DNA from: Mediterranea massiliensis
GTDB lineage: Bacteria; Bacteroidota; Bacteroidia; Bacteroidales; Bacteroidaceae
Assembly: GCA_015060695.1 (NCBI GenBank)
Contig: SUYA01000011.1
Location: forward strand, 1-64,000
Length of the DNA stretch: 64,000 bases
Direction: 5' to 3'
Made by a program: the position numbers and the translations under genes. The notes under the pieces were generated by a model. That model ran no database searches and was not told where the DNA came from. It saw only the letters and a program-made list of their open reading frames with translations. This document shows positions 47,977 through 56,770 of the stretch, piece after piece. Each line of letters starts with the position of its first letter. Within the stretch, counting starts at the first letter, position 1.

Positions 47977-49044
47977 TTAAAAATGTAAACCGTCTAATAG
48001 TTGCAGATAAAGAGGTATAGCCTCTTTTATCTCATCCAGTAGAATGAACTCATCGGCCGTATGCGACCGGCTGCTTTTTCCTGGTCCCATTTTTAACGAA
48101 GGGAAGTGCATCAAAGCCTGATCGCTCAAGGTTGGTGACCCAAAAGGTGTACGTCCCAAACTCTTGGCACGTTCCACTATCGGGTGATTCATAACGATAC
48201 TCGAAGAATTCAGTCTGAACGAACGCGCTTTAGCTTCACTGGTTATGTGTTGTTTTATCAACTCAAAAATCTCTTCGTTGCTATAACACTCGTTGCTACG
48301 GATGTCCACCACAAACGCACAACGGTCGGGCACTACATTGTGCTGTGTACCCGCATTCAGCACTGTAACACTCATTTTAACCGGTCCCAATAACGGTGAT
48401 TCTTTCTCAAATTGATAGTCACGAAACCAGGCTATATCTTGCAATGCCTTATAGATAGCATTCTCTCCTTCATTGCGCGCAGCATGACCCGATTTCCCAT
48501 AAGCTGTCACGTCCAGTACCATTAAGCCCTTCTCGGCTACAGCGGGTTGCATTTCGGTGGGTTCGCCCACCAACGCCAAACTGATAGGTGGTAATTCGGG
48601 TAACACACATTCTATACCGGTTTTGCCTGATATCTCTTCTTCGCATGACGCCAAGTAGATCAGATTATAAGATTGGTGCGTTTTGCATAGAGCCAAGAAT
48701 ACTTGTAACAGACACACTACGCTAGCACCGGCATCGTTGCTTCCTAAGCCATAAAGTCGTCCATGTTCTTCGATGGGCTGATGCGGATTACGTTTCCATC
48801 CACTCACCGGCTTCACCGTATCAATATGCGAATTCAACAACAAGGTTGGTTTATTCAAGTCAAACATAGGGCCGATACACCACACATTATTCCCCTTACG
48901 TCCAGTTATCATGCCTTCTATTTCAATGAAACGTTGCAAGCAGTCGGCTACTTCTTTCTCTTCGCGGCTTACTGACGGTATGGCTATCAGTTCTTTCAAC
49001 AATCCAATGGCGTTGGCTACCATCATTTCCATATCATAATTCAT
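47977..49044 (-). CDS. M20-family deacylase, ArgE/DapE-like
   Basis: A zinc-dependent M20 peptidase/deacylase of 355 residues. The metal motifs are LLNSHIDTVKP (His and Asp), GLGSNDAGASVV (Asp) and CEEEISGKTG (catalytic Glu pair), and the dimerisation domain is present (ENAIYKALQDI...VDIRSNE). In Bacteroides the arginine pathway uses N-acyl ornithine, and enzymes of this size are usually annotated as acetyl- or succinylornithine deacylase. DapE is a possible alternative. No arginine genes lie nearby. It converges with envC with a gap of only three bases. Confidence 0.82.
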   Translation of the reverse strand: MNYDMEMMVANAIGLLKELIAIPSVSREEKEVADCLQRFIEIEGMITGRKGNNVWCIGPMFDLNKPTLLLNSHIDTVKPVSGWKRNPHQPIEEHGRLYGLGSNDAGASVVCLLQVFLALCKTHQSYNLIYLASCEEEISGKTGIECVLPELPPISLALVGEPTEMQPAVAEKGLMVLDVTAYGKSGHAARNEGENAIYKALQDIAWFRDYQFEKESPLLGPVKMSVTVLNAGTQHNVVPDRCAFVVDIRSNECYSNEEIFELIKQHITSEAKARSFRLNSSSIVMNHPIVERAKSLGRTPFGSPTLSDQALMHFPSLKMGPGKSSRSHTADEFILLDEIKEAIPLYLQLLDGLHF

Positions 49045-49141
49045 CTTTCTGCAATAATCTATATATATAATAATGTATCAATGCGTTGACAAAAATAGCT
49101 ATAAATATTGATACCACTGAAAAAAACAAGAAGTAAATTCG

Positions 49142-49169
49142 ATAGTTTCAAATGAAACTATTATCTTTG
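49142..49169 (+). promoter_or_regulatory. Palindromic operator-like site and -7 box of the acyl-CoA ligase gene
   Basis: ATAGTTTC (49142-49149), AAAT, then GAAACTAT (49154-49161) form a perfect 8-bp-arm palindrome directly touching the TATCTTTG box (49162-49169). A protein bound there would block RNA polymerase. Confidence 0.6.
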
Positions 49170-49196
49170 TAGCGTATTAACCAAATTCATGGAATT

Positions 49197-51002
49197 ATGA
49201 CCTATGATCATTTGTCTGTCATGGTACATCGCCGTGCAGCGAAGTATGGTGAGAAAATAGCCTTGAAGTATCGCGACTATGACCTTTCACAATGGATTCC
49301 CATCACATGGAATCAGTTATCTGCTATCGTTCGTCAAGCAGCCAATGCTATGGTTGCTTTGGGTGTAAAAGAGGGTGAAAACATCGGTATCTTTTCACAA
49401 AACAAGCCCGAATGTCTATATACCGATTTTGCCGGGCTGGCCAATCGCACCGTATCAGTGCCCCTCTATGCTACAAGTTCAGCGGCTCAGGCTCAATATA
49501 TCATCAATGATGCCCAAATCCGCTTCCTGTTTATAGGTGAGCAATTCCAATATGATGCAGCATTTAGCGTATTCGGGCTTTGTCATTCGTTGGAAAAATT
49601 AATACTCTTCGACCCCAAGATAAAGAAGGACAAACGCGATACAACCTCTATCTACTTCGATGAATTCTTGAAGTTGGGCGAAGGATTGCCGCACAACGAG
49701 GAAGTGGAAGCACGCACCGCCCGTGCCTCTAACGACGATTTGGCTAACATACTTTATACCAGTGGTACAACAGGCGAACCCAAGGGTGTGATGCTTCACC
49801 ATTCTACTTATGATGAAATCATCCGCATCCACGACATCCGCCTAACCATGATGACCGACAAGGATGTATCCATGAACTTCCTGCCGCTAACCCATGTCTT
49901 CGAGCGTGCCTGGACCTACTACTGCTTACACAAAGGTGTACAAGTATGCCTCAACCTGCGGCCGGCCGAGATAGCCTCCACCATCAAGGAGGTACGACCT
50001 ACATTGATGTGTAGTGTTCCTCGCTTTTGGGAAAAGGTATATGCCGGTGTACAAGAAAAGATTGCTTCTGAAAGCAATATCAAACGCCGCTTGATGCAAG
50101 ATGCCATCCGTGTAGGCAAGATTCACAACCTGGAGTATATGCGCTTAGGGAAACGTCCACCACTGATGCTCCACTTGAAGTACAAATTCTATGAAAAGAC
50201 CGTCTATGCATTGCTGAAAAAGACAATTGGCATTGAAAACGGCAACTTCTTCCCAGTGGCAGGTGCTGCCGTCCCCAACGAAATCTGCGAATTTGTTCAT
50301 GCCGTAGGCATCAACATGATTGTAGGCTATGGCCTTACCGAATCGTGTGCCACCGTATCTTGCTTCATCAATCCGGGATTCGAAATAGGTTCTGTAGGAA
50401 CCATCATGCCCCGCGTAGAAGTGAAGATTGGCGAAAACGATGAAATCCTGCTACGAGGAAAGACCATTACCAAAGGTTACTACAAAAAAGCCGAAGCCAC
50501 CGCACAAGCCATCGACAAAGAGGGATGGTTCCATACAGGTGATGCCGGCTACATAAAAAACAATCAACTGTTCTTGACCGAGCGCATCAAAGATTTGTTT
50601 AAAACCAGCAACGGAAAATACATCTCGCCACAGGCGTTAGAAACCAAACTCTCCATCGACCGTTATATTGACCAAGTAGCCATCATTGCCGACCAACGCA
50701 AGTTTGTTTCTGCACTGATTGTGCCCACCTATTCGGCCGTAGAAGCCTATGCCAAGGAGAAAGAGATTGCCTACAACGACATGGCAGAATTGTTGCAACA
50801 CCCCAAGGTGCAAGCACTCTTCCATGCTCGCATCGAAACATTGCAACAAGAGTTTGCCCACTACGAGCAAATCAAACGATTCACCCTCTTACCGAAGCCA
50901 TTCAGCATGGCACGTGGCGAACTGACCAATACATTAAAAATAAAACGACCCATCTTAAACAAGAATTACAAGGAGCAGATAGAGGCCATGTATAGGGAAT
51001 AA
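49197..51002 (+). CDS. Long-chain fatty acid-CoA ligase (AMP-forming)
   Basis: An acyl-adenylate-forming enzyme of 601 residues that activates long-chain fatty acids with ATP and CoA. The AMP-binding signature YTSGTTGEPKGVM, the YGLTESCATVS motif, HTGDAGY and the C-terminal TSNGKYISPQALETKL are all present. The N-terminal part (YGEKIALKYRDYDL) matches the FadD15/FAA1-like group common in Bacteroidales. The start is ATG or the ATG-proximal codon at 49197, with a -7 box 28 bases before it. The gene stands alone; a palindrome in its promoter suggests fatty-acid-responsive control. Confidence 0.94.
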   Translation: MTYDHLSVMVHRRAAKYGEKIALKYRDYDLSQWIPITWNQLSAIVRQAANAMVALGVKEGENIGIFSQNKPECLYTDFAGLANRTVSVPLYATSSAAQAQYIINDAQIRFLFIGEQFQYDAAFSVFGLCHSLEKLILFDPKIKKDKRDTTSIYFDEFLKLGEGLPHNEEVEARTARASNDDLANILYTSGTTGEPKGVMLHHSTYDEIIRIHDIRLTMMTDKDVSMNFLPLTHVFERAWTYYCLHKGVQVCLNLRPAEIASTIKEVRPTLMCSVPRFWEKVYAGVQEKIASESNIKRRLMQDAIRVGKIHNLEYMRLGKRPPLMLHLKYKFYEKTVYALLKKTIGIENGNFFPVAGAAVPNEICEFVHAVGINMIVGYGLTESCATVSCFINPGFEIGSVGTIMPRVEVKIGENDEILLRGKTITKGYYKKAEATAQAIDKEGWFHTGDAGYIKNNQLFLTERIKDLFKTSNGKYISPQALETKLSIDRYIDQVAIIADQRKFVSALIVPTYSAVEAYAKEKEIAYNDMAELLQHPKVQALFHARIETLQQEFAHYEQIKRFTLLPKPFSMARGELTNTLKIKRPILNKNYKEQIEAMYRE

Positions 51003-51045
51003 TGCCCGCCAGACATAGCCCACGTGTGCCAAGCCTAAAAATAAC

Positions 51046-51120
51046 TTTGGCAGAGTAGTGCCATAACAGTGGCACTGCTCTGCCAAAGCAGTGGCAAGGC
51101 AGTGCCAAAGCTTTGGCACT
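51046..51120. repeat. Cluster of nested palindromes
   Basis: Hairpin 1 has 18-bp arms: 51046-51063 (TTTGGCAGAGTAGTGCCA) and 51070-51087, with one mismatch. A perfect palindrome AGTGCCAAAGCTTTGGCACT follows at 51101-51120. The arms of the two are also complementary to one another, so alternative folds are possible. There is no T run. It lies between two converging genes. Confidence 0.85.
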
Positions 51121-51238
51121 ACTCTGTTGCAACGTGCGATGTAAGTGCTTGCATTCATTGCAAAAAAGGCTGCACGACTCTACAACGAGCAAACGCTTAC
51201 TATCACCCACATTTTATCGCATCTTGTGATACCTCTTT

Positions 51239-52867
51239 TTATTCTCCGTAGTTTTTAATTGTCCAACCAGAAGGGATATCAAGATTGGATGTATTTGTCA
51301 CCGCACTATTTTTGTAAAAAGTACCGGTAGCGGAAACTCCACTCAGCCAGTTCATACAAGTAAACATATCAGCATCTGTTCCTAACATAGTGACACTATT
51401 CAATTTTTCACAATATTGAAACATACTCGCATAACAAGATGTTGGCAATGAAGTAGCCGGCAATATCGGAGCAATAGTCAACGACTTACATCCATGAAAC
51501 ATATAAGCATAACATAATGACGCCAATTCGGTGGCAGGCAGGTCGGGGGCCGAAATCAATTGCGAGCAATCTTTAAATAAATCTCTAAAACGTGCATTAG
51601 ATGTAGAAGTGGTGGTGTAATTCTCCCAATCCAACAAAGTGCGAATATCGCCCGAACAAGCCACTGGAATGTCATATTCAAATGTAATTTGAGCATAATT
51701 TTCTTGATTAGGATTAACATCAGAAGAGGTTCCCTTGCTACTCTTACCGCGAAGTCGCAAGTCACCATTCTCACCCCCGAAAGAGATATAAGTGGTTTCA
51801 AAAGTCAGTTGTTTCCATTCGCCACCACCTATCGAATACTGAAATGATGAATCTAAAGTGTAAGTACCCGTTTTCTTCAAAGTAAATCTTTGCATAGCTG
51901 CTGCTTTTAGGGTTACATAAGGAATATCAACGCTCTTTTCAATAGTATAAAAATTTCCATCCTCTACCTCACCACCTATAACGCTTGCAATGTATGAACC
52001 ATCCGTAGTGGTAGCAGTAAGGGTTAACATCTTACCTTGCAACTCCTCCGTTGCTCCCAACATCAAGTAGGCTGTAAGAATCTCATCCGAACCAACATCA
52101 ATACCAGAGTAATTATCATTCCCTTGATTCTCTCCAAAGAATAAAGTAGCAGAAGACATATACTCATGAGCAGAACTATCACACTCAAATCCATACAGAT
52201 AATCATAATAGCATTTGGTAAAGGATTCCGTACCATCATCTATTAAAAGTTTTAATCCGGTTACCGTCTTTCCTTCTAAACCAGTGAGTTTAAATTGCAT
52301 GATGGCACCTTGATGAGAAAAGTGAAGATTGCTTATTGTAGTACTACCCAAATTAAATTTTTCTGACTTCATGTAGTTTACATTCTTCAAATGGTTCATA
52401 TCTCCATTTTGAGTCTGAACCTGATTCACTGTATAATTAGTATGATAGAAAAAAATTCCATTTTCTTCATAAGCAGATCTATCAACATACATATTTCCAT
52501 TCGCTTTGTAGTAAGCAATCAGTTCGGTCTCATCTGTCCAACTTCCAGGCAACTGTTGGCTAGTAGAGAATGTACCTCGATTGCTACCTGCTCCAGCAGT
52601 CAGAGTTAACTCAATGAAATTATCATCAGGAGTTTCAGCTTCACAGACATAGATGACATCGTCCGCTGTCCATGTAAGATTGAAGGCCTTACCATTTGTA
52701 CCAGAAGTATAAGCGATTCGGCTATCTGCATTCTCTCCCTGTGTTGCAATGATGGTAAGTGTAGGTTCGGCATTGTTCTTCAATTCTTCGTTTAGAATGA
52801 TTTCTTCATTGGAACAAGAAGCCATCATCAGCATTACAGCTCCAATTATCAAAATATTATTTTTCAT
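51239..52867 (-). CDS. Fimbrillin-like surface lipoprotein with BspA-type LRR tail
   Basis: A lipoprotein of 542 residues with signal NILIIGAVMLMMASC and acidic residues after the Cys (SNEEIILNEE), a surface-export pattern in Bacteroides. The N-terminal half (FNLTWTADDVIYV) is of the Mfa-like/fimbrillin type. The C-terminal part has repeats of the form LPAT-L-CY-MF-C-L (two clear copies) found in BspA-like LRR proteins, and ends GVSATGTFYKN...IPSGWTI. It is probably a cell-surface adhesin or binding protein. A 47-residue gene and a leader with terminator lie upstream on the same strand. Confidence 0.83.
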   Translation of the reverse strand: MKNNILIIGAVMLMMASCSNEEIILNEELKNNAEPTLTIIATQGENADSRIAYTSGTNGKAFNLTWTADDVIYVCEAETPDDNFIELTLTAGAGSNRGTFSTSQQLPGSWTDETELIAYYKANGNMYVDRSAYEENGIFFYHTNYTVNQVQTQNGDMNHLKNVNYMKSEKFNLGSTTISNLHFSHQGAIMQFKLTGLEGKTVTGLKLLIDDGTESFTKCYYDYLYGFECDSSAHEYMSSATLFFGENQGNDNYSGIDVGSDEILTAYLMLGATEELQGKMLTLTATTTDGSYIASVIGGEVEDGNFYTIEKSVDIPYVTLKAAAMQRFTLKKTGTYTLDSSFQYSIGGGEWKQLTFETTYISFGGENGDLRLRGKSSKGTSSDVNPNQENYAQITFEYDIPVACSGDIRTLLDWENYTTTSTSNARFRDLFKDCSQLISAPDLPATELASLCYAYMFHGCKSLTIAPILPATSLPTSCYASMFQYCEKLNSVTMLGTDADMFTCMNWLSGVSATGTFYKNSAVTNTSNLDIPSGWTIKNYGE

Positions 52868-52892
52868 ACTATTCTTTATTAAATGTTAATAC

Positions 52893-53036
52893 TCAACTCC
52901 AACCGCCATTATCAACAGGGATACCATATGAATCAATATCACCATTACTTGCAGAAAAACCTTTTTCCACCTCTACTTCGATAATCTCTACTTTCGGGGC
53001 TTCATAAGCCACCAATCCTTGCCATTTTCTTTCCAT
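52893..53036 (-). CDS. Small 47-residue protein upstream of the surface lipoprotein
   Basis: An open frame from ATG 53036 to TGA 52893 encoding MERKWQGLVAYEAPKVEIIE, then VEVEKGFSASNGDIDSYG and a GGWS end. Short proteins with an acidic VEIIEVEVEKGF core and a Gly-rich tail recur upstream of Bacteroides surface lipoprotein genes in my recollection; their function is unknown. It starts 25 bases before the lipoprotein on the same strand, so the two are probably co-transcribed. It has no signal peptide. Confidence 0.66.
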   Translation of the reverse strand: MERKWQGLVAYEAPKVEIIEVEVEKGFSASNGDIDSYGIPVDNGGWS

Positions 53037-53122
53037 ATTTCAATTGATATATATTAATGTTTTTTGTTCGGGTTATTATGGATGCGTCCAGACGCCCTAT
53101 AGAGATGCCTCTAAATGAAAGT

Positions 53123-53158
53123 ATAAAAAAACCGTACGGGCTATTACCCGTACGTTTT
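53123..53158 (-). terminator. Terminator in the leader of the surface-lipoprotein transcript
   Basis: CGTACGGG pairs with CCCGTACG over a 6-base loop. On the minus strand seven T follow. It stands between the -7 box at 53265 and the small gene at 53036, so it would end or attenuate the leader. Confidence 0.78.
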
Positions 53159-53264
53159 GGTTTATACAACTTGCTTGCTAATATTTTATTTGACATAAGC
53201 AAATTTCTTGGAGATTGTTTTTATAATTCTTTTACTTCTTCTTACTTAGAATAATTACTTGACG

Positions 53265-53272
53265 CAAAAGTA
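53265..53272 (-). promoter_or_regulatory. Probable promoter -7 box for the leader transcript
   Basis: TACTTTTG on the minus strand fits TAnnTTTG. The predicted start near 53258 gives a leader of about 220 bases before the small gene. No clear -33 box. Confidence 0.45.
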
Positions 53273-53353
53273 AAGAAATTCTCTGAAATTCACACATTAC
53301 GTCCCATTTTTTTACGTTTAAGAGAAAGAAATTATAAAATTTTCTATACAACC

Positions 53354-54568
53354 TCAGAACATGCGGCTGACGCGTTCAATACCGGCAGCCAGAACGTCTA
53401 TTTCTTCTTTCGTGTTGTATAATCCGAAGGAAGCACGCACGGTACCTTCAATGCCCAGGCGCTGCATCAAGGGTTGGGCACAATGATGACCGGTGCGAAC
53501 GGCTATTCCGAGACGGTCGAGCAGGGTACCCATGTCGAAGTGATGAATGTTACCCACCAGGAAAGAGATGACACTACCTTTTTGGGCTGCCCGACCAAAG
53601 ATGCGCATTCCGGGAATCTGCATCAGCCGTTCGGTAGCATAAGTGGTAAGTTCCTGCTCGTAGGCAGCAATCTTCTCCATGCCGATGGCCGATACATAGT
53701 CGAGGGCACGAGCCAAACCGGTGGTGCCGATATAGTCGGGTGTACCTGCCTCGAACTTAAAAGGTAGTTCATTGAAGGTGGTCTTCTCAAACGATACGCT
53801 CTGTATCATCTCGCCTCCACCTTGATAGGGCGGCAAGCGGTCGAGCCATGATTCCTTGCCATAGAGTACGCCCACACCGGTTGGGCCATAGACTTTATGT
53901 CCGGAAAAGACATAGAAGTCGGCATCGAGAGCCTGCACATCGACCGGCATATGAGGAATGCTTTGCGCACCATCCACCAATACCGGCACACCCTGTTCGT
54001 GGGCAAAACGTATCATCTCACTAACAGGATTCACCGTTCCCAACACATTGCTGACATGTGTCACACTGACAAGGCGTGTCTTTGAAGTGAAAAGTTTCTG
54101 GTATTCGTCCAATAGCAATTCACCTTGGTCATTCATAGGGATGACCTTGATAACAATGCCATGCTTAGCGGCCATCAATTGCCAAGGCACAATGTTGCTA
54201 TGATGCTCCATCGCAGAGATGATAACCTCATCGCCCGAGCGCATCTGCGATTCGCAAAAGCTGCTTGCCAATAGGTTAATACTTTCGGTTGTGCCACGTG
54301 TAAATACTATTTCGTTGATAGAGGCGGCATGAATAAAACGGCGCACGGTGTCGCGACTGGCTTCGTGTAGTTCGGTAGCTTGTTGCGAAAGAAAATGAAC
54401 ACCTCGATGTACATTGGCATTAACAGAATAATACTCTTCGCTCATTACATCTACTACACAACGTGGCTTCTGTGTAGTAGCACCATTATCCAGATAAACC
54501 AAGGGCTTGCCATACACCTCACGGCCAAGGATGGGGAAATCTTCTCTGATTTTATTTACATCATACAT
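53354..54568 (-). CDS. sufS: Cysteine desulfurase SufS
   Basis: A PLP enzyme of 404 residues that takes sulfur from cysteine for Fe-S cluster assembly. The PLP Lys is in SGHKVYGPTGVG, the ATTQKP and HHSNIVPWQ segments are conserved, and the active-site Cys is in RTGHHCAQPLM. This is the group II (SufS) type. It is the last gene of the suf operon, nine bases after sufD. Confidence 0.97.
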   Translation of the reverse strand: MYDVNKIREDFPILGREVYGKPLVYLDNGATTQKPRCVVDVMSEEYYSVNANVHRGVHFLSQQATELHEASRDTVRRFIHAASINEIVFTRGTTESINLLASSFCESQMRSGDEVIISAMEHHSNIVPWQLMAAKHGIVIKVIPMNDQGELLLDEYQKLFTSKTRLVSVTHVSNVLGTVNPVSEMIRFAHEQGVPVLVDGAQSIPHMPVDVQALDADFYVFSGHKVYGPTGVGVLYGKESWLDRLPPYQGGGEMIQSVSFEKTTFNELPFKFEAGTPDYIGTTGLARALDYVSAIGMEKIAAYEQELTTYATERLMQIPGMRIFGRAAQKGSVISFLVGNIHHFDMGTLLDRLGIAVRTGHHCAQPLMQRLGIEGTVRASFGLYNTKEEIDVLAAGIERVSRMF

Positions 54569-54576
54569 AGCATTCT

Positions 54577-55920
54577 TTACTTACAAATAGCACATCCTTG
54601 ACATTTTTTCAATTCGCCACGGAAACGCTTCTCAACCAACATATGAAGACGGTCTTTCAAGGCATCAAGGCGAATCATATCAATTACCTCGTTTACAAAA
54701 GCAAACATCAGCAACAAACGAGCTTCTTTTTCAGGAATACCACGCTGACGCATGTAAAAAAGAGCAGCTTCATCGAGTTGTCCAACCGTGGCTCCATGGC
54801 TACATTTCACATCATCGGCATAAATCTCCAATTGTGGCTGGGTGTACATCCGAGCCTCGCGAGTAGCACATAGGTTGCGATTGGTTTGTTGCGAATTAGT
54901 ATGTTGTGCATCCGGACGTACCAACACCAATCCGGAAAAAGCACCGGTAGCTTGCTCATCGAGTACATATTTATAAAGTTCGCGACTATTACAATTGGAC
55001 ACGGCATGGTCAATAATAGTATGATTATCTACATGTTGATTCTTGTCGGCAATGACCATACCACATAAATCTAATTCGGCTCCTTCACCGGCCAACATCA
55101 CAGTAGTAGTGTTACGAGTTGTTCCATTAGTCAGCGTCATACCATTGAGTAAGACGTTGCTACCTGCCCCTTGTTCTACATACATATTACTGATACGCAC
55201 TGTTCCGGTATGGGTTTCTTCCAATTCATAAAGGTCAAACATAGCACGCTCGCCAACAAACACTTCAACCACTTGTGTAGCCAAAAAGTTAACATCGTCC
55301 ATGGCATGATCGCATACCAACAGACGAGCTTGCGCACCTTCTTCGAGAATAACCAAAACACGACGGTTAACCATGAAATTAACATCTGCACGAAGAATGT
55401 TTACCAGCTGAATGGGCTTCTCTATGACCACATTTTTCGGAATATAAAGCAATACACCATCTTGTGCTAAAGCTGTATTGAAAGCTGTCACACCATCTTT
55501 TGAGGTATCGGCCAACTTTCCATAATATCTCTTCACCAATTCAGGATACTTTTCGGCTGCCTCTTTCAAACTGCAAAATAGAGCCCCTTCAGGTAACAGA
55601 CGATTTACCTCCTTTGTATAGAAACTATCGTTCACAACAAAGTAGAGCAACGTACTCATATTAGGCACATCACACTTGAACACTTCATAAGGATTGACCG
55701 GAATCTGCAATCGATTTAAGTTCAAACCATAGTCAGGCTCAAAAAATGATGCCACTTCGGTATATTTGTATTTCTCATCTTTGCGAGTAGGAAAGCCTAA
55801 ACGTTCGAAGTCAGCAAAAGCTTTTGCCCGCGAAACATTCAATACATCTGCACTATGACGACAAATCATCGCTTCGCACTGTGCAAACAAATCAATATAT
55901 TGTTGTTCTGCTTTCATCAT
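54577..55920 (-). CDS. sufD: Fe-S assembly protein SufD
   Basis: The SufD part of the SufBC2D scaffold for Fe-S clusters. It has 447 residues from ATG 55920, which overlaps the sufC stop as ATGA. The beta-helix core includes ARMYTQPQLEIYADDVKCSH and GATVGQLDEAALFYMRQRGI, the conserved family region. It ends RGELKKCQGCAICK, where the CxGCxxC tail is notable and might bind metal. Confidence 0.95.
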   Translation of the reverse strand: MMKAEQQYIDLFAQCEAMICRHSADVLNVSRAKAFADFERLGFPTRKDEKYKYTEVASFFEPDYGLNLNRLQIPVNPYEVFKCDVPNMSTLLYFVVNDSFYTKEVNRLLPEGALFCSLKEAAEKYPELVKRYYGKLADTSKDGVTAFNTALAQDGVLLYIPKNVVIEKPIQLVNILRADVNFMVNRRVLVILEEGAQARLLVCDHAMDDVNFLATQVVEVFVGERAMFDLYELEETHTGTVRISNMYVEQGAGSNVLLNGMTLTNGTTRNTTTVMLAGEGAELDLCGMVIADKNQHVDNHTIIDHAVSNCNSRELYKYVLDEQATGAFSGLVLVRPDAQHTNSQQTNRNLCATREARMYTQPQLEIYADDVKCSHGATVGQLDEAALFYMRQRGIPEKEARLLLMFAFVNEVIDMIRLDALKDRLHMLVEKRFRGELKKCQGCAICK

Positions 55921-56669
55921 TCTCCCAATTCTTTCTTTATCCAATCGAAGCCACGTGCTTCAATCTCCTGTGCCAATTCAGGTCCACCGGTTTTTACGAT
56001 GCGGCCATTCAAAAGAACGTGAACAATATCGGGTTTGAGGTAATCGAGTAAACGTTGATAGTGCGTAATGACCAATGCACTGGTTTGCTGAGTGCGTAGT
56101 TTATTAAAGCCCTCAGCCACAATGCGAAGTGCATCAACATCAAGACCAGAGTCTGTCTCATCAAGAATGGTGAAAGTAGGTTCAAGCATCGCCATTTGGA
56201 AAATCTCATTACGTTTCTTCTCTCCACCACTAAAGCCTTCATTTACACTGCGATTGGCCAACTTGTTGTCTAACTCAACAATGGCACGCTTCTCGCGCAT
56301 CAGTTTCAAAAATTCACTTGCATTCAATGCCGGCAAATGTCGATACTTACGCTGTTCGTTCACCGCTGCACGCATAAAGTTAACCATTGAAACACCGGGT
56401 ATTTCTATGGGTGTTTGAAAAGAGAGGAAGATTCCCTCATGAGCACGATCTTCAGGCGACATTTCTAACAAATCTTTGCCATTAAATGTCACTGTTCCTT
56501 TAGTCACTTCGTAAGCAGGATGTCCCACCAACACATTACTCAAAGTACTTTTTCCTGCACCATTCTGTCCCATCAAGGCATGCACCTCACCATCGCGAAC
56601 GGTCAAGTTTATGCCTTTCAATATCTCTTTGCCATTGATGCTGGCGTGTAAATCTTTTATCTCTAACAT
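55917..56669 (-). CDS. sufC: Fe-S assembly ATPase SufC
   Basis: The ABC ATPase of the SufBCD complex. It has 250 residues. Walker A is GQNGAGKSTL, the signature is FSGGEKKRNEI, and Walker B is LDETDSGLDVDAL. It is followed by sufD with a four-base overlap and preceded by sufB across a 100-base AT-rich gap with an inverted repeat. Confidence 0.98.
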   Translation of the reverse strand: MLEIKDLHASINGKEILKGINLTVRDGEVHALMGQNGAGKSTLSNVLVGHPAYEVTKGTVTFNGKDLLEMSPEDRAHEGIFLSFQTPIEIPGVSMVNFMRAAVNEQRKYRHLPALNASEFLKLMREKRAIVELDNKLANRSVNEGFSGGEKKRNEIFQMAMLEPTFTILDETDSGLDVDALRIVAEGFNKLRTQQTSALVITHYQRLLDYLKPDIVHVLLNGRIVKTGGPELAQEIEARGFDWIKKELGE

Positions 56670-56679
56670 AAGTCTATTA

Positions 56680-56762
56680 TTTATGATTTATGATTTTTGA
56701 TTTATGATTTATCCTTCCAATGAAAAAATCCACAATCCAGAAATCATAAATCAGAAATCACA
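56680..56762. repeat. AT-rich inverted and direct repeat between sufB and sufC
   Basis: ATTTATGATTT-like units occur three times (56680-56712), and their complement AAATCATAAATCAGAAATCA follows at 56741-56760. The transcript could fold into a long weak hairpin inside the operon. Confidence 0.75.
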
Positions 56763-56770
56763 AATAATTA

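Noticed and set aside
53002..53254. Open frames on both strands across the leader terminator at 53123
   Set aside because: Both run through the hairpin and lack family likeness; the leader is better read as noncoding, with the 47-residue gene downstream in another frame.
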